Assembly: GCF_013373865.1 (NCBI RefSeq)
Contig: NC_050472.1
Coordinates: 7,807,276-7,871,275 of the forward strand
Direction of reading: 5' to 3'
Source: Monomorium pharaonis
Lineage: Eukaryota; Arthropoda; Insecta; Hymenoptera; Formicidae
DNA length: 64,000 nt
In this document: positions 13,246 to 27,874 of the stretch, one piece after another
Layout: each line of letters opens with the position of its first letter
How positions within the stretch are numbered: the first letter of the stretch is position 1
Program-made: the position numbers and the translations under genes
The notes under the pieces: model-generated
Databases searched by the model: none
The model's input: the letters and a program-made list of their open reading frames with translations, nothing else
What the model was told of the DNA's origin: nothing

Positions 13246-15681
13246 TAACAAGATAGTTTTAGAAAGCTACAAATATAATCTAATTTAATATTGTTTACTA
13301 ATTTACTAACTTTTATTTAAACTATTCTATTAATAAGAGAAATTCATAAAAATTTATTTTTTTTAAGATTTGTTTTTAGCATATTGTACAGCAAAAAACC
13401 ATGTATAATAAATTTTTTTTTCTTTAATGTGTGTGTAGATTATATATTTTATGGCATATTTCTAAAAAGAATAAAAATAATTTTTACATCTTCTCTTTAA
13501 ATCTTGTTTTTATGTGCATTTTATTTCAAAAATCAAATTTGCTTTTTTAAATTCTGCTTAATATTTTAATAAAAATGATTTAAAAACGTATTTTAATAAT
13601 ATTGTTAAAAATATTTATAATTATGTTATTAATTTATGAATGGCTAAAGAGATAGAAACATTTTTTGTCAAACAATTATACAACAATAATTAGATTCAAA
13701 TATTTAACTTTTTTATTTAAATAATTTATTATTTTATTTAAATAAACAAATTGTCTTTTATTTAATAAACAAACTAATAGAAATTTGTTATTTTTATATA
13801 TTTTTACACATAAATATGTATTTTATCTAATTTATGTGTGTAATGTCGCCTATTTTATCGGCATAAACTAAATTATTTTTAAACAATTGTATACAATGCC
13901 AAGAAATCTAATTTTATAATGTTTAGAATATAGCTACAATCCAATTGCTATTTTTCTTTTTATATATGGAAAATTATCTTTATTTAACTAACTAATTAAT
14001 ACAAGACAAATATTTTAAGATGTTCATATATTATGTAATGTACATACAGACAAAACAGACGAAAAAACTGTTTGAAAAGTAATACGTGCGTACCAGAGAA
14101 ACACGGAAGAATGCATAAGTTTTACGAATTAATGGAAGTAATGCGTAAAAGGGAGATGTTTTTACGGATTTTTTGTAAAAACTAAAAAAATATGGAAATG
14201 CTAATGCGCAAGAATCAACACATATCACAGTCATAGTATATAATCACAGTCATAAAGTAAAGATACATATAATATTGGATTATTATAGATAAAATAAAAA
14301 AATTTTTTAACGCTTGTGATGTAAATATTTTCTAACAATCTAATACCTAATTCTATTTTTAACATTACAAAATTTATGTAGATTTAATGAAATTATAATA
14401 TAAACATTTAAAAAACAATTAATTAAAATAAATATAATTAAACCAATTTAAAAAATATATATAATTAAAATATAGTTTCTGCAAACATAAAATATATTAC
14501 AAAATAATTTACATTATTTATGTAACTATATCACTAAATAATTTTTGATTGTTTGTTTTTAACACATTTTAATATACTTTATGATCTTAAAACTCTGACT
14601 TCTACAAATTGACTTCATATGTTGGATGTAAGAAATGAAGTGTAACTTCCATGCATAGGAGAATGATTGTTTACGTGCGCATAAATAACCGAGCTGTCTA
14701 GTAAAAACATCATAATTGGTGTTCATCCATCAAATCATAGAAATCATTGGAGTAACAATTCTTGTCAAGTCGACTAAAAATCTGTTATATAAATTGTGAT
14801 TATTACTGTAACCATCAATTTAAGAAAAAGTTCAACATAAATACGAGAACTTTTTATAATATTTACATCTTTAAATATTGTTAACAAAAAATAAATATTT
14901 ATACAAAAGCAAATTAAAGAAAGAGAAAAGGAAAAAGAGGGAAAAAGAAAAACATTAATAAATAGCTTTTATATTTAACTATTATTTATTTTATATAAAT
15001 AAATTTTATTATGTTCATATGTATAAATATTTTAATAAATTATTTAATATACGATTAGATAGTAGATAGTATATAAACACGAACCAAAATATTATTTTAT
15101 TATAATATATTTAAAATTAGTTTTTTAGTTTTAGTAAAGCACAGTTATCATTTCCTGCATAAATCAAATTTTTTTCATACGTGACATGATATTTTGTTCT
15201 TTCTGTTTGAAATATATCAGAGAAGTATTTTCAGTTTTATTGTACAGTTAGCAAATTATAATTAGAAAATTAGTTGAAAACTTAATATCTCTGCAGGTAA
15301 ACTTTTGTCCCGTAAATAAGATTCGAATGACGTGATATGGCTTAAGGTACTTTTGTAATTTTTTAGCTCAAACCGCACAATAATGCATTTCCTGAAGCAA
15401 AAACTTTTTGTTAACGTATATCTCGAGAAATTATTTCTAGTAGTAACTATCAGTTATTACAAGAAAATACGTGCATGAAGCCCAATCATAATTTCCTGTT
15501 TCCACTGACCTAACAATTTCGGCATAGCATAGAGAGGCGTCGTACCGCCAATCAGAAAAATAAATCCAGATTCATTATGTCAGAATAAACGCTAATCACG
15601 GATATTCTTTGATAATAGAGAAGACGTAACGTTGACATAAGAATGCATTTATGTAGTGAGCAAGATGGCTTCCCTTCTCTT

Positions 15682-15690
<9 letters not shown>

Positions 15691-15776
<86 letters not shown>

Positions 15777-15800
15777 CGCTTGCTCGCTCGCTCGCTCTTT
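15691..15800. repeat. Long (CT)n microsatellite with CTCG-type 3' variants
   Basis: About 41 CT units (15691-15773) grade into GCTCGCTCGCTTGCTC repeats, then CGCACGCACGTACG. The long Ser/Leu or Arg/Glu ORFs here are translations of the repeat, not genes. Confidence 0.95.
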
Positions 15801-16949
15801 CTCACCCGCACGCACGTACGCATCGAGACGCATTCAATGATGATCGGTTTCCTGTGAAAAAACACAAATACAGTAATTATATCTATTGTGGACATACGTT
15901 TTATGAAATATTATTACTATTCAGATATTAAAGTCAGAATAAAATTTGGGATTCTCGTCTATTTTGTAATGATTATCATCGTAAACAGTCATTTTATTAA
16001 TGATCAAAAAATGTTCATGTATGTAAGAGAAGATAAATAATATTTTTATGTTAATGTGTGTGTGTGTGTATTTACGTGAAAAAACATAATGTTTACTATT
16101 TTAAAAAATTATATATTAAACATTAAATATATTTACTTTTTGTACTCAAAAGAAATAACTATACATGTTTCCTTGAAATTATACGATATGATATTATAAA
16201 CTCAATTAGATTGCGATCTTTGACTCATAAATGCTAAGCTTAGATACAACTTTTTATTAAGCAAATCATTAATAATTAGACAGTTATTTATTTATTGCTT
16301 GGCACAAGGATCGTGCTGAGATTATCAGATTTCCTAGAAGAAAACCTGAATTTAATTTGAAGGATAATATACATAATTGATTGTGTTTTGTATATAATTG
16401 TCTTGCATGTAGAAATTATCATTTTATTATTGTTATTTTCTCATTTAAAACTTCATATATTCATTGTTCTTCAAATCACTTCAATCCTACTATTATAATA
16501 TTAAAACTATTGCTATTTTATATAATAAATGACACCAATATATACTTACTTGAAATATTAGATACATAATGTTATCATAATTTACATATAAAGAGGCGTT
16601 ATAAAAAAGCTGTAAAAAGGTAAAATATAATTATGCAAAATATATAAATTCTAAGGTTCAATAAATTAAATACTTTTTAAAATTAAATTAAGTTAAAGTT
16701 ATAATATTAATTTAGTTACATTAAAAGTTAAATAAACTAAAAATTAACCTAGTTAAAAACTGTATTAAGATTAATTTTAGTTAACGTTAATTTTGAAAGC
16801 CTTGCTTATAAGATAAAATTTGTAATATTTTAAAATTTATAATTTTTTAATTTGAATTTTTAGATTACTTTAAATAATAAAACAATTACAATATAAGTAA
16901 ATTTGATTTATTTATCTTAATTAAGTTTATATAAAATAATGTAACAATT

Positions 16950-17160
16950 ATGACGTAGTAAGTTGTGTGTCTGCTTACTGTGCGTGACCTAGGTTTAAAT
17001 TCCGATCAGAATCATCTTTCTGATTTTTATTCAATCGCTATCTTTTGGAAGGCAAATCATCGAAAATAACTTACCTTTAATTTGGTCGTTTGGACTGACA
17101 TTAAACTGTAGGTTTTATAAATTTTGTAAGTTATTGAAGAGCGCACACCAGACATAGGCT
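16950..17160 (+). mobile_element. Possible tRNA-derived SINE
   Basis: TAGTAAGTTGTGTGTCTGC resembles a diverged A box. GGTTTAAATTCCGATCAGAA, about 35 nt later, resembles a B box (GGTTCRAATCC) with 'CCGATCAG' after it. A moderately GC-rich non-coding body follows, without obvious duplication at its ends. It does not fold into a clear tRNA, so it is not called a tRNA gene. Confidence 0.35.
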
Positions 17161-17934
17161 AAAAAGTCATCACATTTCTGACAAGAGGCAAAGGAGTTGG
17201 AAGAGATATAAAATAACAAAGAAACATTATCATTTATATGGAAATGTATTTTCTTATTTCTGTAAATTTTTAGGTTAGTAAAAAAATTAAAAAGTTGAAA
17301 TTTATGTAGGTATACTTAAAAAATAATAAACTAAAGTTAAAGAATAATTTATTTGAAATTAACCAAGTTAAAACTTTTCAACTTTTTAACTTTATCATTT
17401 AACTTTCAGCTTTTTAATTAGTTATTATTTAACTTTGGTAAATTTTATAAATTTTATTTTCACTAATTGCAAACGTAAAGATTATTTTTATTTTTTATCA
17501 AAATGGGTTAGTCGATATGTATTTAAAATTATTTTCTTTTTATAATAATACACTATATACTTGTATGCATAATAAAATAAATAATTTCTGATTTTTTAAT
17601 TGTATTATCCCAAGATTCTTAATTATTAAATTTCTTAATTAATACTGATATTTATTATTTTTATGACAATGTGGTGACAATCATACGCATGGAATTTGAA
17701 TACGCAGTTTTGTAAAATAAAAACCGTCAAATTGTGTTTTTTATTTATTTATATTTATCCCTGTTGTGCGCTTACAGGATTCTTCTGTAATAAATTTGAA
17801 TTGACAAAATGTCGTAAATTTTGTAAACAATTCTTACTAAAACATATATAATCTATGAGTACATTTGTCCACAGTAATTAAAATCTGTAATGTTAAACTT
17901 AACATTTATTTATACGTTAATATAAGGCTACGGT

Positions 17935-18057
17935 CACAACGGCTGATGCTGCGAATGCTTCGAAGCATTTTTCGATTGATTAATTCATAAAATTTCTTGT
18001 TTTGATTGGTTAGTCAAACGCTTCAAAGTATTTGTAGCGTTACGTTAGTCGCAACCT
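17935..18057. mobile_element. Short foldback MITE upstream of the gene B 3' end
   Basis: AGGCTACGGTCACAACGGC at the left pairs imperfectly with the right end (complement AGGTTGCGACTAACGTAACG), and GCTTCGAAGCA with CGCTTCAAAGTA. It is an about 123-bp imperfect hairpin that is distinctly GC-richer than the surrounding DNA. Confidence 0.55.
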
Positions 18058-18484
18058 AAGTTTAGTATTACGTACAAATTCCAGTTTAAAGTCAGTACTC
18101 GCTGCCACGCATGACGGAAGTTCTTATATGGAGAACCTTATTTATCTCTGTTATGTTACCAAGTTTTAGTTTGAATGACATTACAGACAGATTTTAATTA
18201 TTACGTATTACGGATACTTTGTTACAAATATTGCAGCAAAAAGTCTAACTTAACAAAATTAGACATTATAATTTATATTTTAAGACAAAGATCAAACAAA
18301 AAATAATTGATTGAACACACATAAGTATTTTGATAATGATAAACTAATACTTTTTTAATGTGTAAAAAAAGCCAATAAATATTATTATGTCCACATATAA
18401 TATATGTACATATAATTGTGTATACAAAACTTACTTTTATTATATTTGTATTTGTTATATTAAAAACAATAAGTATATGTATAA

Positions 18485-18524
18485 CTAGTTATTTATTATC
18501 TAATCTAGTTATTTATTATCTAAT
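18485..18524. repeat. Perfect 20-bp tandem duplication
   Basis: CTAGTTATTTATTATCTAAT occurs twice back to back, followed by CTAATT. A simple slippage-type repeat. Confidence 0.9.
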
Positions 18525-18937
18525 CTAATTCTTTAAATTCGTATAACGCTAAATATAATACATTCGAAAATTTAAACCATTAAAATGTTAAATGTTGTCT
18601 ATATGCCATTATAAAGTAATTCGAATAATTAATTGTCAATTTAGATATTTTAGATTCTTCAATGCCACAATAAAGTAAAACTGAAATAAATAATAAACTA
18701 TGATACCGTAAGACAAGACTGAAACAGTAAGACAAGAGTTTGCTACAAATTGTTCACGGTTAATGTTATCCTAAACAATATACATACATACGTAATTATA
18801 TTTATTATTAATTTCAACCCTAAAAATTTTTTATTTTTCCCATGAACATCTTTACAATTATGCTTTGGGTAACGCTTGTAAAATGGAAACAACAAAATTC
18901 AATGTTTCCAAAAATTATATACAAAAACACCCTGTAT

Positions 18938-18943
18938 TTTATT
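18938..18943 (-). terminator. Possible polyadenylation signal of gene B
   Basis: AATAAA on the minus strand is about 320 nt past the stop codon. The intervening 19080-19263 is more GC-rich than the flanks, as expected of a real 3' UTR. Confidence 0.3.
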
Positions 18944-19263
18944 GCAGCGTAATAACAATTTTTACTCTGCAGATATAAATTGCTTATTGGACAAGTCATG
19001 TCTAAAAAAATTACATTACTAATCGCTACAAATTTTTCTCAACAAATGGTTTTTCTTAAAAACATTAATTGGAAATAATCGATATCTTTGTTATTCGTGA
19101 TTTTCGAGTTCTGTGTCAGGAACCTCCATTGTATCTCGAAGATGACTCGCGCGAACATAAGAGATTCTTTTCCTTTTACGTTAAGTCTCGCGTCGCGGTT
19201 CAAAAATGCACCGATGACGTAATAATGATTGAATTTTACTCTCGATAGTTATCAGTCGATTGT

Positions 19264-22200
19264 TTAATCCGTAATCCAGGCGTCATATGGCACTTGAGCA
19301 AAAAGTTTCTCCACAAAACCCGTCATCACTTGTAGCAGCTTCCTCCTCAGATCCGGTTTCATTTCTTTCAACAATTCTTGGCTATTAGTATTGATGAAAA
19401 GATTAAGCGCCGCCACTATTAAAAAGAAACAAAAGTAATATTAAAATACAATTTAAGATTTAAAAAAATTTTTATATACAAAATTTAAGTTTTTAAATGT
19501 GAACAATAAATAATATGTAAAAACATGACTTATTAAAGATGAGATTTGATCACAGGTGGATTTTCGTGCTGATATTTCTTGTGTAATTTTATATACATTA
19601 TCAAGTTTATCAAACTAAGCATCAAATAAATTTTTAATCTTGTAAGACAGTTCAAAATTTATCAAGAATAATAATATCAAAATATTAAAAAGAAATAGTC
19701 TATTTAATAATAATAATGTATATGTATAATAAGAATAATAAGCATCTATTATGGAAATAAGACCAATAAGAATTTCTCTTTCTAAGCAATAAAATTTTTT
19801 ATAATTTATTTAGAGAAAAGAACTCTTATTAACATCATTGCTGCATCAAATGTTTGTTAACATTATTATAAAATTAATTACTAATTTAATATTTTTATAT
19901 TTAAGGTAAAATAATAACTTGTCATGTTTAAAGTTTCACAGTTAAAGTTTAACAGTAAGATTAAGAAGTTAAAAATGTTTAATTTAATTCAATTAATTTT
20001 AAGTAAATAAACTTTTAACTTTAATTAGTTATTTTTTAAATACATAAACTTTAATTTACTAACTAATTTTCTATGTTAAAAATTTACCTAAGTAAAAGAG
20101 AAAAAGATTGAAAAAAGTTTGATTTGTTAATATATATAAACACAGTTCACAAATAAAATATTATATTTATTAATATTGTAATTGTCTTGTTATTTAGAAT
20201 AATCTATAATTTTAATTTTAAAAAATTATGACATTCTAACTGAATATAAATAACATTTTTCAAAATTAATTTACTTTAATTTAATTTTATGCAATTATTA
20301 ATAGTTAATTATTTGTTTATCTAACATAACTAAATTAATATTAAAAGTTATTTAGTTTAAGTTAACTAATTTTAAAAAATATTAATTTATTTTGGTTATA
20401 TTATTACTATTTTTGTTCAATTAAAATTGTATATCAAGAAAACTTATTTGTCGCAATGTTTATTAGAGAAATATTACACAAAATTCCACAAAAATCTAAT
20501 TATAACCAAATAGCCTTTAATTAATTGCTTTTTAAACGTTAGTGTCAAATAATATCAATTTTATTATGGCATTTATTTGCACTTTTATTTAAATTCATCT
20601 TATTACATGTTAATCCTTTAATTTTTTAAATATTCTTTATTTATTTTTAAAAGTTTATTTAAATATATTTATTATTACTTTTTAGTATCATTATTGTATT
20701 ACATTAAAATTTTTTTTATTTTAAATACATAAATTAAAAACAATCTAAAGTTTATTCATTAGCCCAAAAATTAGTACTTACATAGTATGCTGTTGGAGTC
20801 GCGAACGTTTTCAACTCCCATCTTAATATTTTGTACACTGAAATCTATTTTCAGTTGTTGCAGTCTAAGATAACGACGATCTTCATATAAAAATGGCCTT
20901 GCTCTGATAAAAACCTTGGCCCTGACACCCTCTACAAAGAAGCAAGAAAATTTAAAATAAATTGGATAAAAAAGAGAATACATCGCTTTTATCAAAAAAA
21001 TTATAACAAATTTATATAAATTGTGATTATATGTTATTGAAATATTTTATATTAATGACCATTAACAGTAAATTGTTTAAATTAATTAAATTATTTCAAA
21101 AATGATTTTTCTTAATACTTTTATTACACAATGTGTCGCATAAATAATTATTACTTGTACGTAAATAAATATTTAAAAATATTATTATATTTTGGATAAT
21201 TAATAAATATTTTTTATGATATAATAACAAGATTATTTTCTTTTTATTACAAATTTTGTAAAAATATTATATTTCTTATTAATATGAAATACTACTAACA
21301 ATATTATAAAAATATTAAAATAAATATTTTATGATTTAGAATTATACAATCTATTGAGAAAAGATTCGTACATCGGGTTGTCATTAAAAAGGCGCGAATA
21401 GCAGTGACTCATTCAAAAGAGAATGTTTCAAGATCCTTCATTTTCTTTTTTTATTTCGCTTACGACAAGAGAATAAATCATGTTTATAAGGAGTTTAACG
21501 CTGTGACAATTAATTAACGCAGCACAGATTCTCACGTATGAATGTAGTATTCATATTTTATAATGCAGAATTAGACACGAAAGTTACTCTCACTATTAAC
21601 ATAAAAGTTATAAAAAAGTAATTTGTATTTTATACATATATAAAAATTATAAAAAAGTAAATTTTATTTAATGTATATTTTGGATATAATATTTTAAAAT
21701 GCAATTAATTTTTATTATTAATCACACATTAATGCTTATAATAATTTTATTAATTACTTAATTGCTTCTTTAGTAAACATTAAAAAATTGCTTAAATATA
21801 TAACCTATTATTGAGCCAACTATTACTTTTGAGTACAATTGTATGATGCTACAAAATAGCATTTATCATCAAAGCAAGTGAAGTTTGTTGACAATAAATA
21901 TACACAGCGTAAAGTGAAAGTTACTGCTGTCACGACATACTTGCAGTGCCATTTCACTCGGTCGAAGATTCATTGGAAAAACATTACGTACTTGTCATAG
22001 TGCTTTCTTTTTTCTCGCTGGATGCAATAACTATCATAGAACAATAGGTATGGCAACACAACAGATAAATTACGCTAATGAGTATCAAAGCTAATTAGTT
22101 TTATTCTTTTTTTCAACAGGCTCTTACCGTATTCGCCCCAATAATCTCCGGCGCCGCTGGCTTGCACTAAAATCAAAGTTCCACTGGACCGATATTTAGC

Positions 22201-24814
22201 AGCTGCTCTAATTCTGGGAACGCTAAAGGCCAGTTGCAATTGCACTTCATCGTCAGTTATTCTTGTCCTGAGGCCAGTTATTCGCAGGGAAGATACTCCT
22301 CTCGCGGTGATATTCTTGAATTGTGCCCTGTAGCCATTCGGGCCTCCTCCGAGCGCGATATGCAGCTCGTCCAGGATAATTGGCTCTACTTCTGGATAAC
22401 CCAGTTGCGGTAGACCTGCAATTGCAATGTTGTTAGAACGTGACTTCACCGCAAACGACGTATATTCTCTTAAGTAAATTTTACGTGATGTTGCAAGAAT
22501 GTAATTTTTCTTGAGCAGTAATGTCGTGTTAAATGACACTATTAAATCTTATTACATTTTAATTTGTAGATTGTTATATCTTTACAGCAATTTAATACTA
22601 ACAGTATTAAATTGGCCAGTAATTATTATTCATTTATATTACTAAGAGTACTAACAAAAGTGCATTTAATACTCAGTAAAATAATAATTAATTCTCAATT
22701 GTTCAATTTAATACAGTCAGTATTATATGTTTGTAAGGTCATTAAACCGTTTATAATCTTACTGTTTATTAATTATTGCTGTAATACATTTTAAAAGGCT
22801 TATTGCATCCAAAAGTAACTTCAGTAATTTTCCACCCGCTGGCACGCTTCAAGAAAGCTATTGCTCCAGGTGTGCCCAAGCAATATCATACAATACTAGT
22901 AGAATGTAGGACACTGGGTGACCATTCGAATACACCGTTATAACGTGCCGTGATCGTTAACAAAACCACGTGGTTACGGAACCAGTTCGTCCCAGACTTT
23001 CAACTTTCAGTTTATTTACAAAAAAGAATTATTTGCATTATTATCTAAATTTATTTTTTTGAAAGCGTACTTTTGACTACAGCATGTAAAATTTTTTCAC
23101 ATAATATAATTATAATGTAGTAAAATATTACCAATGCTGGCATTACTTTGTTTTTGGATAATATTTCTTAAACAGAAGCTAAAAATAAAACTTTTTGAAA
23201 ACATAAATGTAAACTAGAAAGTCGTTGCTCAAATATAAATTTATAAACAAAAACAATTTTGTGATAAAATATATTTTTATGTATTAAAGAACAAAGTTTA
23301 TAAAATAAAAAAGCTAGAATTAAACATTAAAAAAATAAAAGCAATTTAAGGACTAAAAATAAAAATAAAAAATTTATTTAAAAAATTTATTTAAGAAATA
23401 GAGAATTTATTTAAAATAAAATTTTGTTGTAAAAAAAACAGATCACATATCTTAGATTTATTCACAATAACAAAGAAATATACAAGTTTCCACTCTACGA
23501 CAATTTTATGTTCCGAATTGCTTTATGAGACAAATATAAATCATAAACTAAATATGTAAAATTTTCTTATATTTATACATACTTCTTACATACTTTTTGT
23601 ATAAACTATGCAATTTACAAAAAAATTATGCTTGAAATGAAGTTTTACTTTAAACAAATTTATATTTAACAGATTTTATATTTAAAAAACTGTAAATTAT
23701 GGATTTTTATCTATTTAATTGTTTAAGCACATTACGTTTTTTTTTATTATTATTAATAGAGTACAATGTTTAGTTTTTGAAAAATAAGAGGTGTCGCTTT
23801 AAAAATTTATGCCACTATTAGTGATTTTCTATTATATTAATTATCATAAAATAATAATATTAATTTTTATTTAATAATTTTAATTAATTTTATTTCTATT
23901 TCATTTATTTTCTTCAAATATTAATCAAATATCTAATTTATTTTATATGGCTTTACTGCAGATTTCCTAATCTTAAATAGAAAAATCTTAAATAGAAATG
24001 ATTTTAAAGCTAAAATGTTTTTCTTCTTACTCAATAAGAATTTGAAAAATGCTTTTTATTTTTATGTATTTTAAACTTAGCGTATTATTTTTAAAGATAA
24101 CAATTTTTTCTATTTAAAGAAACGTTACAACAGATTATTAACATTCTTGACAATAATGTGAAGTAAAAAAGTGAAGAACAAAGAGATTGCTTGAGCAATA
24201 TACTTCGACGAACCGCAAATTCCTATCATCTGCTGAGACTTCACTTGACACGACAAGAAACGGCAAACTGAATAGTACTTCAACTTTCCCAAGGTTTTTC
24301 GATACTTTAATTATACTTAGTCATTAATTATAATGTTAACATATTTTAGTCACTAATTGCAATAAACATAAATATTAAATTAAAATCAAATCAAATAAAA
24401 CCAATAGAAAATTTAATTTAAATACATACATTTTAAATTTCTTTTTCGTTTACGTAAGTAAGATCTTTTAATATGTTAAATATATTATTATTTAAAAAAC
24501 CGGATTGTAGAAATCGAATGATTGCTACTATATAATGTCTCATAAAGCTAGAAAGCTAGACGAAGTAGAAACTAACAACTATGTAAAAAATAGAAACTTT
24601 AAAGTGTTGATATATGTAAATCACTCTAGATCCTCGACATCTCACCTTGACGGAAATGTTCGACGAGTGTATTGGCCGTTCTGGCGAGGCAGGCCTCCAG
24701 TCTTGGGTCGCTCCTGGAGCAGGGCTCCAAAAACTCCAGGCCCCTGTATTTTCCAATGGCCTGGGCACCGATCAGCAGCGTGCACGCGTAACACAATAGC
24801 ACAGCATTCCTCAT
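19264..24814 (-). CDS. Gene B: takeout/JHBP-family secreted protein, complete (4 exons, 252 aa)
   Basis: Exons are 24814-24646, 22415-22128, 20931-20782 and 19415-19264 (TAA). Together they give 759 nt with consistent phase-1 junctions, GT donors (GTGAGA, GTAAGA, GTAAGT) and AG acceptors. Residues 1-19 are a signal peptide (AVLLCYACTLLIGAQA). Cys32-X9-Cys42 (CSRSDPRLEAC) is the family's N-terminal disulfide loop. The middle part contains GGGPNGYRAQFKNI and the acidic/basic beta region. The last exon encodes the C-terminal helices (ELLKEMKPDLRRKLLQVM) and ends VPYDAWITD. Length matches the family norm of about 240-255 aa. Unlike the other members, signal peptide and Cys pair share one exon. 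It is closest in style to gene D: both have CSxSDPxL and GG(A/P)NGY. Probably a secreted carrier of a small hydrophobic molecule; ligand not inferable. Confidence 0.94.
22416..24645 (-). other. Gene B intron 1 (2.2 kb), with two GC-richer patches
   Basis: Mostly AT-rich. The patches 22800-22990 and 24180-24300 are distinctly less AT-rich, contain no family exon that I can recognise, and could be regulatory or old insertions. Introns 2 (20932-22127) and 3 (19416-20781) show nothing notable beyond a GC-richer patch at 21360-21560. Confidence 0.5.
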
Positions 24815-24913
24815 CTCTGGTTTACTTTTTCTTTTTCTCCTTCCTTTGTTACGATCGACTAGTACCTATCGATATACTGTACGAAACGATCAGGTTTCTC
24901 GACGAGGAATGAT

Positions 24914-24942
24914 CGACTGGCAGGGATGCGCCTGGCCTTATA
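24914..24942 (-). promoter_or_regulatory. Probable core promoter of gene B
   Basis: On the minus strand TATAAGG begins at 24942, and CCAGTC, an initiator-like sequence with its A at 24918, follows 24 nt later. The spacing is slightly short for a TATA/Inr pair but plausible. It predicts a 5' UTR of about 104 nt before the ATG at 24814. Confidence 0.5.
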
Positions 24943-27397
24943 GGCTACCTTGACATTGCCCCCCGCTATACCAGCTTTAAAGATAAAGAAGAAAAAGAAA
25001 AAGAAGAAGAAGAGGATCGAACCTTAAGCGGTCGAGCTAGTACGTACACTTTGAATACGTACTTGTCTCTTTAACTTGTACAAGTGCAAAACAAATTATA
25101 TACAAATAAGCGTGCAAGTATGTTGTATATATATACAATCAATAAAAATTGCATAGTAGCACAGAGCTACAGCTGTTAAATTATAAACGTTTAAAATTAT
25201 GAAAATGGCTTTTTATAATTTTACATATTTTCTGTTACTTTAATTCTATTTAAATTTTTAATTTCCCGATCTATACTCTTAATTTAAATAAATTTTAATA
25301 AAATTGAATCTTAAATAGCGAAACAACAAAGTCACGCCAGTATCATTATAGATTTCGCCAATCAACTTTCCTAGACGCAAAAAGGCGGAGGAAACGACGC
25401 AAATTTTATGGAAGGTTTTCTTTATAACTTTTACCAACGTTAACTTTAAATTAACTGCAGTAAACTATGTACTATAAGATAATCCTCCAATGAGCAGACC
25501 TGAAGCCGATGAAGGAGATGCAGAAACTATTGATTAATTTATGACCTTACTTTCCCAATAATTGCCAACGTTTGTTTATAATTTTCTTTTTTTATCTGAT
25601 CTATTTTAAAGTGGTACGCGCGGTTAATGATTGGAAAGGGCATAGAAAAAGCAGTTTTCTCTGCTTCTGATAATTAGCAAATCGGATAATTAGACAAATC
25701 AAATACATCGCATGCAATAAATATTCTTAATAAATCAAATACGATCTATTGATGCAACTGATTGGTCTCTTAAATTGCGTAATTTAAGTATAGTCGCATA
25801 GCCTGAATTTAAAAGCATGACAAAATGATAAACAGTTGAATGTGAGACGTTCAAACAGCGACAATCGTCAATAATGAGTGACGAAGAGAAAGAAAGCGTT
25901 TTGATAGACGTCAGAATGGACGTCATAGTACAGCCAAAAGGAGAGTAGGAGAATGTTAAGCACCGTTAATCGCCTTGGTCACGTTCGTTTTAAGTCACGT
26001 TTCCGACTTGTTCACGCATATGTTCGCGGAAGATCGTCGGTCATACTTCCTGCCTTTAAACGTGAGGAAAAAACACAATTGAAGGGTTAACCTGCAAACC
26101 AACCCCGCGAAGTAAAGCTTACAACAAATAACGTTTTAGAAATTGAATACTACACTATACTACTATACTGACAGAAATATTGAGCAAAATTTGGTTGATA
26201 TACAGTTAATTAAATGATATCGTTGTGGTACTTAAAAAGTTCGTTTAATTAAAATATTTTGTTAGGATGACAAAATTTTTTGAAGATGGTAATTAATACA
26301 ACGACATTATTTTATTACACATTAATCAAAGTTTTGCTTGCTAATAGAAAACAATACATTTTTCTTGATCGACACGATTCAAATTAGATAAGATTTGTTT
26401 CGATTTGAATTTGATTTCTATTTTGGACCTAAGTCGTTTAAAAATCCAATAAGTTCAAATACGAATCACATATAGCAACAATTTTATAAAATTACATTTT
26501 AAAATGATTATATTATAATACATGTATAAGCAATATAACCTTTCTTACAAGAAGATTTTTCATTACAGAAAGATTATCAATACTGGCGTACTATTTTGTT
26601 TTTAAATAATATTTTTTAAACAAGAACTAAAAATAAAGTTTTAGAAAAACATAAATTTAAACTAGAAATTGTCTTCTATTATATGATATATACATGTATA
26701 TGTATATATAATCTGATAGAATACAATATATATTATACATGTGTGTATATATATAAAATTTATTTATTATATATATATATATATAATTTAATTATTTAAT
26801 TATTTAAAATTTAAAAAGATAATATTAGTATTAATTTCCTTATATTAGTATATTAATTTCCTTTTTGCTTAGAGCAGAATTTAATTTCCAAGAAAAACAG
26901 GCTATCGCTTTAGGAAGCTCATGCTAGTATTAACAATCTTTCTTTCTTTTCCCTATGTATTAATTTTTATCTATCAATAATTATATTGTGAAGTAAAAGT
27001 TAAGTTTTATCGATTCAATTTAATTTAATATTAAAGAATTTTGATTCGTATATTTTTATCACAAACTTTGTATTTTTTTCTTAACGTTTTGACATAGCTT
27101 TTTTAATTAAAATTTTAAATTATCTAGAAATCCTATTTATTAATTTAACTAAAAAATTTAATAAACAATTAATTTAAATAACAACATAAATAAACTTGAT
27201 ATGGTTAATTAATTTTGATATAATAAGATTATATTCAAAAAGTTCCTATTTATTAACTGTTTTTATCGACAATAATTCTTACATAATGTATATTTGTTAT
27301 ATTTAATTGTTATTACTCCTTTGTTAATTTTTTAAATTTTGGTACTAACTAATTAAAAAGTTTGAAGTTACGTAATAAAGTTAATAACTTCTAACGC

Positions 27398-27874
27398 CAA
27401 TCAATTGTTTATTTGACCAATCTGGCACACTTTATTAGGAATAATAATACAGCACAACGTTTTGACCAAACGCTTTCCGGTTCTTATCAAATGTATCGTA
27501 ATTAATCCGTTAGAAGTAAAAAATTTTATTAAAATTATTAAAAGAATTAACTTATTATAAAAAATTTTATTTTAAATATAACTATCAGCTATTGTTTCAG
27601 AATACGTGTTGAACGACACGTCCACACTCCGCAACGTTTGACAGAAGAAACTTGTTTCCTCTTGTTTCTTTTACCAAACATTGCGAAGTGTAGACGTGTC
27701 ATTCAACAGGTATTCCGAAACAACAGTTAATAGTTCCATTTAAAATATAATTTTTGACTTCTTTGAACAGATGAATTAAGATACACTTAATAAGGTCCGT
27801 AAAGCGTCCGGTCGTAACGTCGTACTGTATTATTATTCCTAATAAAGTGATTGATCAAACAAATATTTGATTAT
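27398..27874. mobile_element. About 475-bp foldback element (palindrome) between genes B and C
   Basis: Arms carry ACTTTATTAGGAATAATAAT (27430 onward) and its complement near 27830-27849, plus GGACGCTTTAC-like blocks. The centre is itself a hairpin in which ACACGTCCACACT pairs with AGTGTAGACGTGT. The two arms meet at about 27655. No ORF. Intact symmetry points to a non-autonomous DNA transposon. Confidence 0.7.

Larger units (their letters stand above)
12336..19263. other. Intergenic region between genes A and B
   Basis: Upstream of gene A, 12336-12700 is GC-richer and may be regulatory. The rest holds microsatellites, the possible SINE, a foldback at 17.94 kb and AT-rich filler. 19080-19263 is probably the gene B 3' UTR. 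No gene supported. Confidence 0.6.

Noticed and set aside
15552..15931. Four overlapping ORFs of 65-99 aa on both strands
   Set aside because: They are translations of the CT/AG microsatellite (Ser-Leu or Arg-Glu runs).
16950..17030. A tRNA gene
   Set aside because: Only A/B-box-like motifs are present; no acceptor stem or cloverleaf can be drawn.
24535..24912. 125-aa plus-strand ORF
   Set aside because: Antisense shadow of gene B exon 1, which has signal peptide, Cys pair and proper donor on the minus strand.
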